From Siphonodentalium dalli (taxonomy: Eukaryota > Mollusca > Scaphopoda > Gadilida > Siphonodentaliidae): a DNA stretch of 64,000 nt. The stretch lies in the NCBI GenBank assembly GCA_032622095.1, contig CP136062.1, positions 134,619,282-134,683,281 on the forward strand, written 5' to 3'. The position numbers and the translations under genes were made by a program. Positions 47,521-60,500 of the stretch are shown piece by piece. Under the pieces are notes generated by a model that saw only the letters and a program-made list of their open reading frames with translations, ran no database searches and was not told the origin of the DNA. How positions within the stretch are numbered: position 1 is the first letter of the stretch; each line of letters starts with the position of its first letter.

Positions 47521-50500
47521 GTTATGGGCGCGTGGCACACCCAAATACACAATATAAACACCCCTCGCCCCTCAACATCACTCCCGGGGGTACAACCCGA
47601 TGGGGCGAAAATGGGAACGGACCATTTTCGTGAACGGTAAGGACATCGACCGATTTGACGGCATGGGTGGGTGACCCGCCCCAAATAAACCATAGAAATA
47701 CCCGAACCCCACCATCACCGGGTGGGGGGGGGGGGGGGGGTAACACACCGATGGGTAAACATTGGGTATGGACCATTTTCGAGAACGGTACGGATTTCGA
47801 CCGATTGCTGGCATTTGGGTGGGTGGCCCGCCACTATACACCATAGAAAAACCCCATCCCACCTGTCAGCTGGGGGTACCTCCCAAGGGGGTGAAAATGA
47901 GGTACATGTATCGACCATTTTCGAGAAGGTAAGAATTTCGACCGATTTGACTACATGGCAGGGTGGCCCACCATAACACCACCCTACAAACACTCCGACC
48001 CTCCAATCATCCGGAGGTACCACCCTGAGGTGTGAAAATGGGGTATGGACCATTTTCGAGAACGGTAAGGGTTTCGACCGATTTGACGGCATGGGTGGGT
48101 GGCCCGCTCCAAATACACCCTAGAAACACCCATTCCCCCATCCATCACCACGGGGGTACCACTCCGAGGGGGTGAACATGGGGTATGGACCATTTTCGAG
48201 ACGGTAAGGATATTGACCGATTTGACGGTATGAATGGGTTGCCCTACTAACACGCCCTAGAAACGTCCCGACCCCCATCATCACCCACGGGAGGTATGCT
48301 ACCACCCGAGGGGTTAAAATGCGGTATGGACCATTTTCGAGAACGGTAAAGATTTCAACCAATTTGACGGCATGTGTGGGTGACCCGCCCATAATAGACC
48401 ATGGAAACACCCCGATCCCCATCCATCACCCCGGCGGTACCACCCCGAGAAGATGAAAATGGGGTATGGACCATTTTTGAGAAAGGTAAGGACTTCAACC
48501 GATTTGACGGCACGGGTGGGTGGCTTACCCAAATACACCATAGAAACACACGATCGCACACCATCACCACCGTGGGTACCACCCGAGGGGGTGAACATGG
48601 GGTATGGACCATTTTCAAGAACGGTAAGGATTTCAACTGATTTGACGGCGTGGGTGGGTGGCCAGCCACAAATATACACTAGAAACACACCTACCCCAAC
48701 CATCATCCCCTGTGGTACCACCACGAGGGGGTAAAAATGGAGTATGGACAATATTCTAGAACGGTAAGGATTTCAACCGATTTGACGTTATGGGCGGGTG
48801 GCACACCCCAAATACACAATAGAAACACCGCACAACCGGGGAGTACCAATTTCAACCAATTTGACGGCATGTGTGGGTGACCCGCCCAAAATAGACCATG
48901 GAAACACCCCGATCCCCATCCATCACCCCGGCGGTACCACCCCGAGAAGATGAAAATGGGGTATGGACCATTTTCGAGAAAGGTAAGGACTTCAACCGAT
49001 TTGACGGCACTGGTGGGTGGCTTACCCAAATACACCATAGAAACACACGATCGCACACCCATCAGCACCGTGGGTACCACCCGAGGGGTGAACATGGGGT
49101 ATGGACATTTTCGAGAATGGTAAGGATTTCAACTGATTTGACGGCGTGGGAGGGTGGCCAGCCACAAATATACACTAGAAACACACCTACCCCAACCATC
49201 ATCCCCTGTGGTAACACCACGACGGGGTAAAAATGGAGTATGGACAATATTCGAAAACGGTAAGGATTTCAACCGATTTGACGTTATGGGCGGTTGGCAC
49301 ACCCAAATACACAATAGAAACACCCCACAACCGAGGAGTACCACGTCATGGGTGGGTGGCCCGCCCAAAATACAACCTAGAAACACCCGAACCCCACCAT
49401 CACCGGGGGGGGGGGTAACACTCCAAGGGGGTGAACATTGGGTATGGACCATTTTCGAGAACGGTAAGTATTTCGACCAATTTGACGGCATTTCGGGTGG
49501 GTGGCCTGCATGAAATACATCACAGAAAAACCACACCAACCTGTCAGCTGGGGGTACCACGCAAGGGAGTGAAAATGAGGTATCGACCATTTTCGAAAAG
49601 GAAAGGATTTCGACCGATTTGACTAGATGGGAGGGTGGCCCGCCAAAACCACACCCTCGAAACACCCCGACACCACCAATCACCACCGGAGGTACCAGCC
49701 CGAGGGGGTAAAAATGGGGTATGGACCATTTTCGAGAATTGTAAGGATTTCGACCGATTTGACGGCATGGATCGGTGGCCACCCCGAGATTAAAATGGGG
49801 TATGGACCATTTTCGAGAAAGCTAAGGACTTCAACCGATTTGATGGCATGGGTCGGTTGCCCACCCCAAATACACCATAGAAACACCCCGACCCCACCAA
49901 TCATCCCGGATGTTCCAGCCCGATGGGGTGAAAATGGGGTATGGAACATTTTCGAGAACGGTAAGGATTTCGACCGATTTGACGGCATGGTCGGTGGCCA
50001 GCCACAAATACACCATAGGAAACCAACGACCACACCAATCACCCCGTTGGTACCCGTCCGAGGGGGTGAAAATGGGTTATGGAATATTTTCGATAACGGA
50101 AAAGATTTCGACCGATTTGACGCCATGGTTCGGTGGCCACCCCGAGATGAAAATGGGGTATGGACCATTTTCGAGAAAGCTAAGGACTTCAACCGATTTG
50201 ATGGCATGGGTGGGTGGCCCACCCCAAATAGACCATAGAAACACCCCGACCCCACCAATCAGCCCGGGGGTACCAGCCCGATGGTGTGAAAATGGGGTAT
50301 GAACATTTTCGAGAACGATAAGGATTTCGACCGATTTGACGGCATGGGTCGGTGGCCAGCCACAAATACACCATAGGAAACCCCCGACCCCACCAATCAC
50401 CCCGGTGGTACCCGCCCGAGGGGGTGAACATTGGGTATGGACCATTTTCGCAAACGGTAAGGATTTCGACCGATTTGATGTTATGGGCGCGTGGCACACC

Positions 50501-53430
50501 CAAATACACAATATAAACACCCCTCGCCACACAACATCACTCCCGGGGGTTCAACCCGATGGGGTGAAAATGGGAACGGACCATTTTCGAGAACGGAAAG
50601 GACATCGACCGATTTGACGGCATGGGTGGGTGACCCGCCCCAAATAAACCATAGAAATACCCGAACCCCACCATCACCGGGTTGGGGGGGGGGGGTAACA
50701 CACCGATGGGTAAACATTGGGTATGGACCATTTTCGAGAACGGTACGGATTTCGACCGATTGATGGCATTTGGGTGGGTGGCCCGCCACTATACACCATA
50801 GAAAAACCCCATCCCACCTGTCAGCTGGGGGTACCTCCCAAGGGGGTGAAAATGAGGTACATGTATCGACCATTTTCGAGAAGGTAAGAATTTCGACCGA
50901 CTTGACTACATGGCAGGGTGGCCCACCATAACACCACCCTAGAAACACTCCGACCCCTCCAATCACATGGAGGTACCACCCTGAGGTGTGAAAATGGGGT
51001 ATGGACCATTTTCGAGAACGGTAAGGGTTTCGACCGATTTGACGGCATGGGTGGGTGGCCCGCTCCAAATACACTCTAGAAACACCCATTCCCCCATCCA
51101 TCACCACGGGGGTACCACTCCGAGGGGGTGAACATGGGGTATGGACCATTTTAGAGACGGTAAGGATATTGACCGATTTGACGGTATGAATGGGTTGCCC
51201 TACTAACACGCCCTAGAAACGTCCCGACCCCCATCATCACCCACGGGAGGTATGCTACCACCCGAGGGGTTAAAATGCGGTATGGACCATTTTCGAGAAC
51301 GGTAAAGATTTCAACCAATTTGACGGCATGTGTGGGTGACCCGCCCAAAATAGACCATGGAAACACCCCGATCCCCATCCATCACCCCGGCGGTACCACC
51401 CCGAGAAGATGAAAATGGGGTATGGACCATTTTTGAGAAAGGTAAGGACTTCAACCGATTTGACGGCACGGGTGGGTGGCTTACCCAAATACACCATAGA
51501 AACACACGATCGCACACCATCACCACCGTGGGTACCACCCGAGGGGTGAACATGGGGTATGGACCATTTTCAAGAACGGTAAGGATTTCAACTGATTTGA
51601 CGGCGTGGGTGGGTGGCCAGCCACAAATATACACTAGAAACACACCTACCCCAACCATCATCCCCTGTGGTACCACCACGAGGGGGTAAAAATGGAGTAT
51701 GGACAATATTCTAGAACGGTAAGGATTTCAACCGATTTGACGTTATGGGCGGGTGGCACACCCCAAATACACAATAGAAACACCGCACAACCGGGGAGTA
51801 CCACCCGATGGTTGAAAATGGGGTATGGACCATTTTCGAGAAAGGTAAGGACTTCAACCGATTTGACGGCACTGGTGGGTGGCTTACCCAAATACACCAT
51901 AGAAACACACGATCGCACACCCATCAGCACCGTGGGTACCACCCGAGGGGTGAACATGGGGTATGGACATTTTCGAGAATGGTAAGGATTTCAACTGATT
52001 TGATGGCGTGGGAGGGTGGCCAGCCACAAATATACACTAGAAACACACCTACCCCAACCATCATCCCCTGTGGTAACACCACGACGGGGTAAAAATGGAG
52101 TATGGACAATATTCGAAAACGGTAAGGATTTCAACCGATTTGACGTTATGGGCGGTTGGCACACCCAAATACACAATAGAAACACCCCACAACCGAGGAG
52201 TACCACGTCATGGGTGGGTGGCCCGCCCAAAATACAACCTAGAAACACCCGAACCCCACCATCACCGGGGGGGGGGGGGTAACACTCCAAGGGGGTGAAC
52301 ATTGGGTATGGACCATTTTCGAGAACGGTAAGTATTTCGACCAATTTGACGGCATTTCGGGTGGGTGGCCTGCATGAAATACATCACAGAAAAACCACAC
52401 CAACCTGTCAGCTGGGGGTACCACGCAAGGGAGTGAAAATGAGGTATCGACCATTTTCGAAAAGGAAAGGATTTCGACCGATTTGACTAGATGGGAGGGT
52501 GGCCCGCCAAAACCACACCCTCGAAACACCCCGACACCACCAATCACCACCGGAGGTACCAGCCCGAGGGGGTAAAAATGGGGTATGGACCATTTTCGAG
52601 AATTGTAAGGATTTCGACCGATTTGACGGCATGGATCGGTGGCCACCCCGAGATTAAAATGGGGTATGGACCATTTTCGAGAAAGCTAAGGACTTCAACC
52701 GATTTGATGGCATGGGTCGGTTGCCCACCCCAAATACACCATAGAAACACCCCGACCCCACCAATCATCCCGGATGTTCCAGCCCGATGGGGTGAAAATG
52801 GGGTATGGAACATTTTCGAGAACGGTAAGGATTTCGACCGATTTGACGGCATGGGTCGGTGGCCAGCCACAAATACACCATAGGAAACCCCCGACCCCAA
52901 CAATCACCCCGGTGGTACCCGCCCGAGGGGGTGAAAATGGGGTATGGACCATTTTCGCAAACGGTAAGGATTTCGACCGATTTGATGTTATGGGCGCGTG
53001 GCACACCCAAATACACAATATAAACACCCCTCGCCCCTCAACATCACTCCCGGGGGTACAACCCGATGGGGTGAAAATGGGAACGGACCATTTTCGAGAA
53101 CGGTAAGGACATCGACCGATTTGACGGCATGGGTGGGTGACCCGCCCCAAATAAACCATAGAAACACCCGAACCCCACCCATCACCGGGGGGGGGTAACA
53201 CTCCGAGGGGTAAACATTGGGTATAGACCATTTTCGAGAACGGTACGGATTTCGACCGATTGATGGCATTTGGGTGGGTGGCCCGCCTCTATACACCATA
53301 GAAAAACCCCATCCCACCTGTCAGCTGGGGGTACCTCCCAAGGGGGTGAAAATGAGGTACATGTATCGACCATTTTCGAGAAGGTAAGAATTTCGACCGA
53401 TTTGACTACATGGCAGGGTGGCCCACCATA
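47521..53430 (+). repeat. ~6-kb array of ~139-bp monomers in higher-order units
   Basis: The monomer contains GGGTATGGACCATTTTCGAG, AACGGTAAGGATTTCGACCG, ATTTGACGGCATGGGTGGGT, GGCCCGCC and ATACACCATAGAAACACCCC. Monomers start about 139 bp apart (47767, 48044, 48184, 48325, 48465, 48603, 48743), with some shortened ones of about 80 bp. TTATGGGCGCGTGGCACACC marks higher-order unit starts near 47522, 50481 and 52988, so units of about 2960 and 2507 bp are followed by a partial third. The second lacks internal monomers. Dozens of overlapping open frames on both strands are shadows of the repeat. A variable poly-G tract sits at the same monomer position in several copies. Confidence 0.95.
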
Positions 53431-53432
53431 AC

Positions 53433-56345
53433 AACGACCCCCCCCCCATTTCGGGGATGGTGGGATGTAATTATGTGTATTTGAGGAGGCCACCCACCCT
53501 CGCCGTCAAATCACCGATCCGAAAAAACCCGTTCAAAAAGGACCTATTATTCCGATTCCGCACGAATACTAAATTCGAGAAAATCCCCAATGTGACAAAA
53601 ATGCATCCCATATTTATAGAACCAATCTATATAGTCACACGGGGCGATCACAAATGTCACCGATACTTCCGCACATATGTTCACAAATACGATATGGCCA
53701 AATAACCTCACGATTAGCGCTAATATGTGAGTTATTATTTCAATTTCCCACCAAAACTAAACCCTAGGTAGCTACCATATATAGGAGTCAATCTTACGCG
53801 ATATTGGGGAATTTGTCGTGTTTCGTTTCAATGGGAAATCGATTGGTGTGCCCTCTATTCTGGACAATTATTAAGTTAAATGGACGCTATTGTATTGTGC
53901 AGCCTTGCTTTTGCAGTTATTGATAATTTTAAGTGGGGTTTTGTCCCATTAAGGGCGCACAGAGAGCAGTACAGTTCAATCATTTCTAAACTGGCTACCA
54001 TATATACGAGCCAATCTTACGCGATATTGGGGAATTTGTCGGGTTTCGTTTCAATGGGGAATCGAATGGTGTGCCCTCTATTGTGGACAATTGTTAAGTT
54101 AAATTGACGCTATTGTATTGTGCAGCATTGCTTTTGCAGTTATTGAAAGGACCTATTATTCCGATTCCCCACGAATACTAATCCGAGAAAATACCCAATG
54201 TGACAAAAAATGCATCCCATATTTATAGAACCCATATATAGTCACATGGGGTGATCACAAATGTCACCGATACTTCCGCACATATGTTCACAAATACGAT
54301 ATGGCCAAATAACCTCACGATTAGCGCTAATATGTGAGTTATTATTTCAATTCCCCACCAAAACTAAATCCTAGGTAGCTACCATATATAGGAGTCAATC
54401 TTTTGCAATATTGGGGAATTTGTCGGGTTACGTTTCAATGGGGAATCGATTGGTGTGCCCTCTATTGTGGACAATTATCAAGTTAAATGGACACTATTGT
54501 ATTGTGCAGCCTTGCTTTAGCAATTATTGATAATTTTAATTGGGGATTTGTCCCATTTAGGGCGCACAGAGGGCACTACAGTTCAATCATTTCTAACCTG
54601 GCTACCATATATGCGAGCCAGGATTCAGCAAAACCGATCGCGATTTTACGTAAAACGCTGTCACTGCGAATTCTTTGGACATTGCGACACCAAATTATGA
54701 GTGGACGTTTATATGGCCACCGTCCACCTTATGTAGTCGACCGATCCATGAAATCTCGTTAGGAAGAACCCGGATTAGGCCGGATATCATCGCTTTTATT
54801 ATGATATAGAGAGTAATCAATTGGGTGGGACCCCCCCCCCCCCCCATTTCTTTGAGGGTGGGGTGTATCTATGGGTATTTGAGGCGGCCACCCACCCTCG
54901 TCGTCAAATCGCCGATCCGAGAAATCCCGTTCAAAAAGGACGTGTTATTCCGATTTCTCACGAATACTAAATTCGAGAAAATCCCCAATGTGACAAAAAT
55001 GCATCCCATATTTATAGAACCCATCTACAGTCACACGGGCGATCACAAATGTCACCGATATTTCCGCACATATGTTCACAGATGCGATATGGCCAAATAA
55101 CCTCACGATTAGCGCTAATATCTGAGTTATTATTTCAATTCCCCACCAAAACTAAACCCTAGGTAGCTACCATATATACGAGTCAATCTTTTACGCGATA
55201 TTGGGGAATTTGTCGGGTTTCGTTTCAATGGGGAATCGATTGGTGTGACCTCTATTGTGGACAATTATTAAGTTAAATGGACACTATTGTATTGTGCAGC
55301 CTTGCTTTAGCAACTATTGATAATTTTTATTGGGGATTTGTCCCATTAAGGGCGCACAGAGGGCACTACAGTTCAATCATTTCTAACCTGGCTACCATAT
55401 ATGCGAGCCAGGATTCAGCAAAACCGATCATGATTTTACGTAAAACGCTGCCACTGCGAATTCTTTGGACATTGCGACACCAAATTATGAGTGGACGTTT
55501 ATATGGCCACCGTCCACCTTATGTAGTCGACCGATCCAAGAAATCTCGTTAGGAAGAACCCGGATTAGGCCGGATATCATCGCTTTTATTATGATATAGA
55601 GAGTAATCAATTGGGTGGGACCCCCCCCCCCCCCCATTTCTTTGAGGGTGGGGTGTATCTATGGGTATTTGAGGCGGCCACCCACCCTCGTCGTCAAATC
55701 ACCGATCCGAGAAATCCCGTTCAAAAAGGACATGTTATTCCGATTTCCCACGAATACTAAATTCGAGGAAAATCCCCAATGTGACAAAAATGCATCCCAT
55801 ATTTATAGAACCCATCTACAGTCACACGGGCGATCACAAATGTCACCGATATTTCCGCACATATGTTCACAGATGCGATATGGCCAAATAACCTCACGAT
55901 TAGCGCTAATATCTGAGTTATTATTTCAATTCCCCACCAAAACTAAACCCTAGGTAGCTACCATATATACGAGTCAATCTTTTACGCGATATTGGGGAAT
56001 TTGTCGGGTTTCGTTTCAATGGGGAATCGATTGGTGTGCCCTCTATTGTGGACAATTATTAAGTTAAATGGACACTATTGTATTGTGCAGCCTTGCTTTA
56101 GCAATTATTGATAATTTTAATTGGGGATTTGTCCCATTAAGGGCGCACAGAGGGCACTACAGTTCAATCATTTCTAACCTGGCTACCATATATGCGAGCC
56201 AGGATTCAGCAAAACCGATCGCGATTTTACGTAAAACGCTGTCACTGCGAATTCTTTGGACATTGCGACACCAAATTATGAGTGGGCGTTCATATGGCCA
56301 CCGTCCACCTTATGTAATCGACCGATCCAAGAAATCCCGCTCGAA
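53433..56345 (+). repeat. ~790-bp tandem array, about 3.5 units
   Basis: Full units start with a C-tract then CATTTCTTTGAGGGTGGGGT near 54829 and 55619 (period 790). An earlier rearranged unit starts at 53433 and jumps back to an internal point at about 54148. Segment GGACACTATTGTATTGTGCAG recurs at 54488, 55278 and 56069 (790 and 791 apart). Each unit start holds GGCGGCCACCCACCCTCGTC and GTCAAATC, the reverse complement of the 139-bp monomer core. The last copy loses similarity after about 56345. Frames of about 91 codons repeated here are not genes. Confidence 0.9.
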
Positions 56346-57639
56346 AAAGCCCGGATCAGGCCGGATCAGCGTCGCTCGCTCCGGGGATTGGGGAATAATT
56401 TTGAACCCGCAATTTTTGAGTTCTCAATTTTTTCCCCATTTCGGGTCCTAATAATTTTTGCAGGAATGACATCGTAAGGTCTCGAAACGCGTTTTAAACA
56501 AACTTTTTTTTTTTTTGTAACCGGCGGATCGGATTTTAGGATCCTAAAAACAGAATTCCCCGATTTTCGTGATTTTCGGATTCGAAAAAAACCCGGAAGG
56601 CGTCTTTTGCCGGCAAATCGGTTTCTCATCCCCGAAAGAGCTATCGAAACTCTTTCGAATGACGCTTTGACCTGAATTTATAGGATCCGTTGGAGATCCT
56701 CTATATACACAACATATTCCATACATGTTTACAGTTTATTCGACCGGATAAGTTGATAATATAATGTTTTGGAACTTCCCCTTCCAGATGGTATATAATA
56801 TGGAATATTTTGTTTATAATATGACCTGGTGATTCAAAAATTAAGTGGGCCTTTAGCTAATTTCCCCTTATTCTGTCGTAGATTTGCAATAGTTATTAGG
56901 AAAACACGAAGAATGATCAGTTGTCGGTCGGGCGTGTAGTAGACACAGAACCGGAAATATGTGTTACTGGTTGATATTTTAGGGCACTATTGCAATCGTG
57001 GAAGGATGACACTTTACGCCAGTGGGTTGTATGGAGTCGAGACTGTGTTTGGTTGTATTGTGTGTGGCCGTGCAATTGCGGTCTCTATTATAACAAACCA
57101 GGTTTTCTCTCTCTTGTTTTGGGTCGGAAATCTTGACCGCGTGTAATATTGTCTCGTTCTAATAAATGCTCATTTGATCGAATATTGTCATCTGTGTTTG
57201 TTACCCGACTATGTAACTACTTAAAGATACGAGCGGCGTTGGCGGTAGGTATGCTGTTAAAATATTCACCTCCGTCAAAAACCGCCATAAATAGAAAGAA
57301 TAGTAAAATATAGACAGGCTTTGTTCTTGTACCAATCAGAAATATGGCATAAACAGTATGTTATTGTCAAATGTTTTTTCCTTTGTTATGTAAACAAAAG
57401 CAAAAAAACCGTTACAGATCCTGGCTTTTGTTTAGATCAGGATATGGTAAACATAAAGAGCGTTATTACCGCCACGAAGTGGGTGGACACTGGTGTACAG
57501 ATTTGTATAGACTCATGGTCGTATGGAGGAATGTATTCTTGTTTCGTACTAGAGTATAAATCGTACAGATAATTACGATAGTACGACAAAGATTAGCACA
57601 TGTGTGTACGTCACCGGTGTAATTGTGGGGACATGTTTC

Positions 57640-58380
57640 TATTATGAAGATTTGCTATCCCGAAGGTCCGCTATTCCGAAGGTTTTTGTTATTTTTAGGT
57701 TAATTCTATATTCTAAAGTATTGAGACTAATTTGAGAGGGTTCATTTTCACAAAGATTCTTTTTATGGAGTGTGCGCTCACATCCGAACTGATCCTGCGC
57801 GCACACCGATACAGATACAGGAGGAAATAACTTAACTTAGAACATTAAATGTTATTTTGTTTTGTTTTCGCGGGTTTTCATGAGATTTAATGTCATTACG
57901 TGGGCCCATACCGTTGAATTCTTGGCATATAATATGAATGTTGTGGTATATATGGACCCTCCCGCATTGGGACATGACACAGGTACAGTTGACTTAAGTG
58001 ATGTTCTGTGTGGGCTCCAATTTGGAGTTCAATATTTTAAGGGCCAAGTTTAGAATGTTATGGGTCCATAGCTTTGAACTCTGGGCATATAATATGAATA
58101 TTGGGGGGCATGTCTCTATTCCGAAGGTTCACTATTCCGAAATTTCTCTGAATGTTCGCTATTCCGAAGGTTCACCAATCCGAAGGTTCGTTATTCCGAA
58201 TGTTCACCAATCCGAAGATTTTTGTTATTTTAAGGTTAATTCTATATTCTAAAGTATTGAGAGGGTTCAATATCACGAAGATTCTTTTTATGAAGGAAAT
58301 AACTTAAAACATTAAATGTGATTTTGTTTTGTTTTCGCGGGTTTTCTTGAGTTTAATGTCATTACGTATGACCTTATTTC
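57640..58380 (+). repeat. direct duplication with CTATTCCGAAGG minisatellite
   Basis: Blocks ACATTAAATGT(T/G)ATTTTGTTTTGTTTTCGCGG at about 57843 and 58306, and GGCATATAATATGAAT at about 57923 and 58085, form an old duplication. CGAAGGTTCGCTATTCCGAA-type units of 16-17 bp occur at 57655-57685 and expand at 58110-58225. Non-coding. Confidence 0.7.
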
Positions 58381-58789
58381 TCATTACATATTCACGCCAA
58401 GCAGCCCACACAATTGCTATGTTTCCATGCGATTTAATGTGATTACGTGTGACCTAATATCTCAATAATCTGAGGCAAGAGTACGCCTGCTAAAGGCGAA
58501 TTATAACAGTTGGGGCTATAACGCTCAATGAATAATGGAGGCTATAACAAACTGCGCAGCAGAATATCGCTGAGTGGACGAGTATGAGATGAGCCTAACT
58601 GCAATTGTGACTTTGTTTATAGGCCCACTTAACTTTCGAGTCATTCATTTTTTATAGTATATACGGTTTTAATAACAATTTATGGCATAAAATTTGAATA
58701 AAATACTATAATTCATCATACTTCTATCTCCTAGTTTGAAACACCTTTAAAATACAGCGTCGTATATCTAGCAATTAGCAACCAACATG

Positions 58790-59345
58790 TCCTCCTCGGC
58801 TTTTCATAGATTTCAACGTAATTTGATACTTATGAGTATTTATGCACGGGAAGTGTTTTGGACGGGTCAAATCGTGACCCCGACTTGACCTTGACCTTTA
58901 AAACTGTCAATGCAAGGTCAATTTGGGTAAAACGGACAAATTTCGGCGAAATTTGATACCTAGGGATACTTTTGTCCGGGGAAAGTTTTGAACTGGTCAA
59001 ATCGTGACCTCGTCCTGACCTTGACCTTCAATGTGGTCAACCAAAGGTCAAATCGGACAAAACGGATGGATTTCGACGAAATTTGATACCTATGGGTACT
59101 ATTGTCGGGGGAGTGTTTTGGACGGGTCAAATCATGACTCCGACATTACCTTGACCTTCAAAATTGTTCATTAAAGGTCAAGTGGGGTAAATCGGACGGA
59201 TTTCGACGAAATTTGATACCTAGGGGTACTTTTCTCCGGGTGGGGGTGTTTTGGACTGGTCAAATCATGACCCTGACCTGACCTTGACTTTCGAAATAGT
59301 CAATTGAAGGTCAAATCGCGTCTTTCACCGGAAATCAGATGGGAA
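58790..59345 (+). repeat. 130-bp tandem repeat, about 4 copies
   Basis: AATTTGATAC(C/T)TA recurs at 58820, 58950, 59080 and 59210 (period 130). Each unit contains GTTTTGGAC(G/T)GGTCAAATC, CCTGACCTTGACCTT and AAAGGTCAAATCGG. The last unit ends in GGGAAACAGCCCGGGCGAAG and CGGGCCCATCAGCTT, a GC-rich end like those of known invertebrate repeats. Confidence 0.85.
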
Positions 59346-59933
59346 ACAGCCCGGGCGAAGTCGGGCCCATCAGCTTGTGTAACAAAGAAGACAGTTTGAA
59401 GAAAGTAACGTATGACACGAGAAACGGGAAAACTTGAAATATGGAAGTATGCAAATTTCCCGCATCAAATTTGAAAGCTAGTTTATAGAATAATTGTATT
59501 ATAATTTATATTTATGGCTAATAATATGATATTGGTGGCGTTACCATTTCTGACTATGGTTTTCTTGTTTGTTACTGTTTTCCTGATATGGAATTAATAA
59601 AGAACGTTTATATCATGTGTGTGTGATTAACCAATAGAATTGAGCTGTGTTATGTAAACAGAAGCAAAACTTCTGTAACATGAGCAGGCTCTTGTTTACG
59701 GACGTCTCGACGACAATATACTATTTACGCGCTGATTATGTTTGGTATATGAACAAAACTATATATTTTTTAATATCCCTTCTGTTGATGACGATTTGAA
59801 CAAATATGAATATTTCTGCAACGAGCGCCGCCCCGCCTTTAAGTAATGGCGTGGTGGCAGCGTTGATATAAAACGTTCGTCTCCATTACATTGAACAAGG
59901 AAGATTCAACAAGTCGGAGTTGGGTGAACAACA

Positions 59934-60500
59934 TTGCATATTTTCGACGCAGCAGCTGACAGACGGGGAAATTCCGCTGAAAAGTATTCTTTCATTTGGG
60001 CGTTTCATTTTGGAACTGAAACGCGGTCCGACTTTCGCGACGTACCAATAAAGAGCGTGGCTCTAGCACCCTTTATAACACCGTGGTGTTTGACAAACAC
60101 AGAGACGGTAGCTTCAGTTAGTGAGTGGCGAAGTACCATCGTACGATCACTGTCAATGGACAACAATTTCGAATCATTCTTAGTTGAAGCCACTACGTGG
60201 TTGATGAAAACCAAGGCCTAGCCACTCAGAGGCTTTGTCGCTGATGATGATAGCGTGACAATAGACATTCGTCGAAGTGCGAGCCAGAAGGCCACTCTCC
60301 TAGAATTCATTCTGGGCCAGATCGCAATATATTGTCCTGTGATTGCTCGCTACTCAATCAATAAAAGTCAACGTCTATGGAAAGTATTTGGGAGATGATC
60401 CAGGTGCATTTTGGATTTTACACGGCTGAACAAAAATGTTTAGAGCCATATGGAGAAGAGAAATTGGCTGCGCACCATGGTGAAATAAATGTCTCGTGTA
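59934..60500 (+). pseudogene. decayed gag-like reading frame of an LTR-type retroelement
   Basis: The frame from 59934 is interrupted by a TAG at 60219-60221, then continues in the same frame as ATLLEFILGQIAIYCPVIAR and SINKSQRLWKVFG. Sequence then shifts to another frame at about 60375-60400 (WEMIQVHFGF). The order (SEWRSTIV..NFESFL..TTW, then LEFILGQIA..CPVIARYSI, then W..IQ.HFGF) is what I recall of gag-like proteins of invertebrate LTR retrotransposons. That assignment is from memory of family style, without an alignment. A nonsense codon and a frameshift make it a relic. No protease, reverse transcriptase or LTR is seen nearby. An AATAAAGAGCG motif at 60049 overlaps the frame. Confidence 0.5.

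Larger units (their letters stand above)
57231..59842 (+). mobile_element. second TTAA-flanked MITE, interrupted by ~2.1 kb
   Basis: The left end (from TTAA at 57231) reads AGATACGAGCGGCGTTGGCG..GGTATGCTGTTAAAATATTC. The right end (to TTAA at 59839-59842) reads AACAAATATGAATATTTCTG..GCGCCGCCCCGCCT. Both match the corresponding ends of the 501-bp element at 37289-37789 in reverse complement. The match breaks near 57463 (after CATAAAGAGCGTTATTACC) and resumes near 59573 (TTTTCCTGATATGGAATTAA), so about 2.1 kb was inserted or gained between the paired AATAAAGAGCG motifs. Shared motif: TTATGTAAACA(A/G)AAGCAAAA. Confidence 0.65.

Noticed and set aside
47584-53430. Many overlapping open frames of 60-242 codons on both strands
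   Set aside because: They repeat with the 139-bp monomer, overlap on both strands, and shift frame between monomers. They are shadows of the tandem array.
53880-56451. Repeated ~91-codon frames (for example from 54487, 55277, 56068)
   Set aside because: They recur exactly with the 790-bp unit, have no domains, and differ by frameshifts between units.
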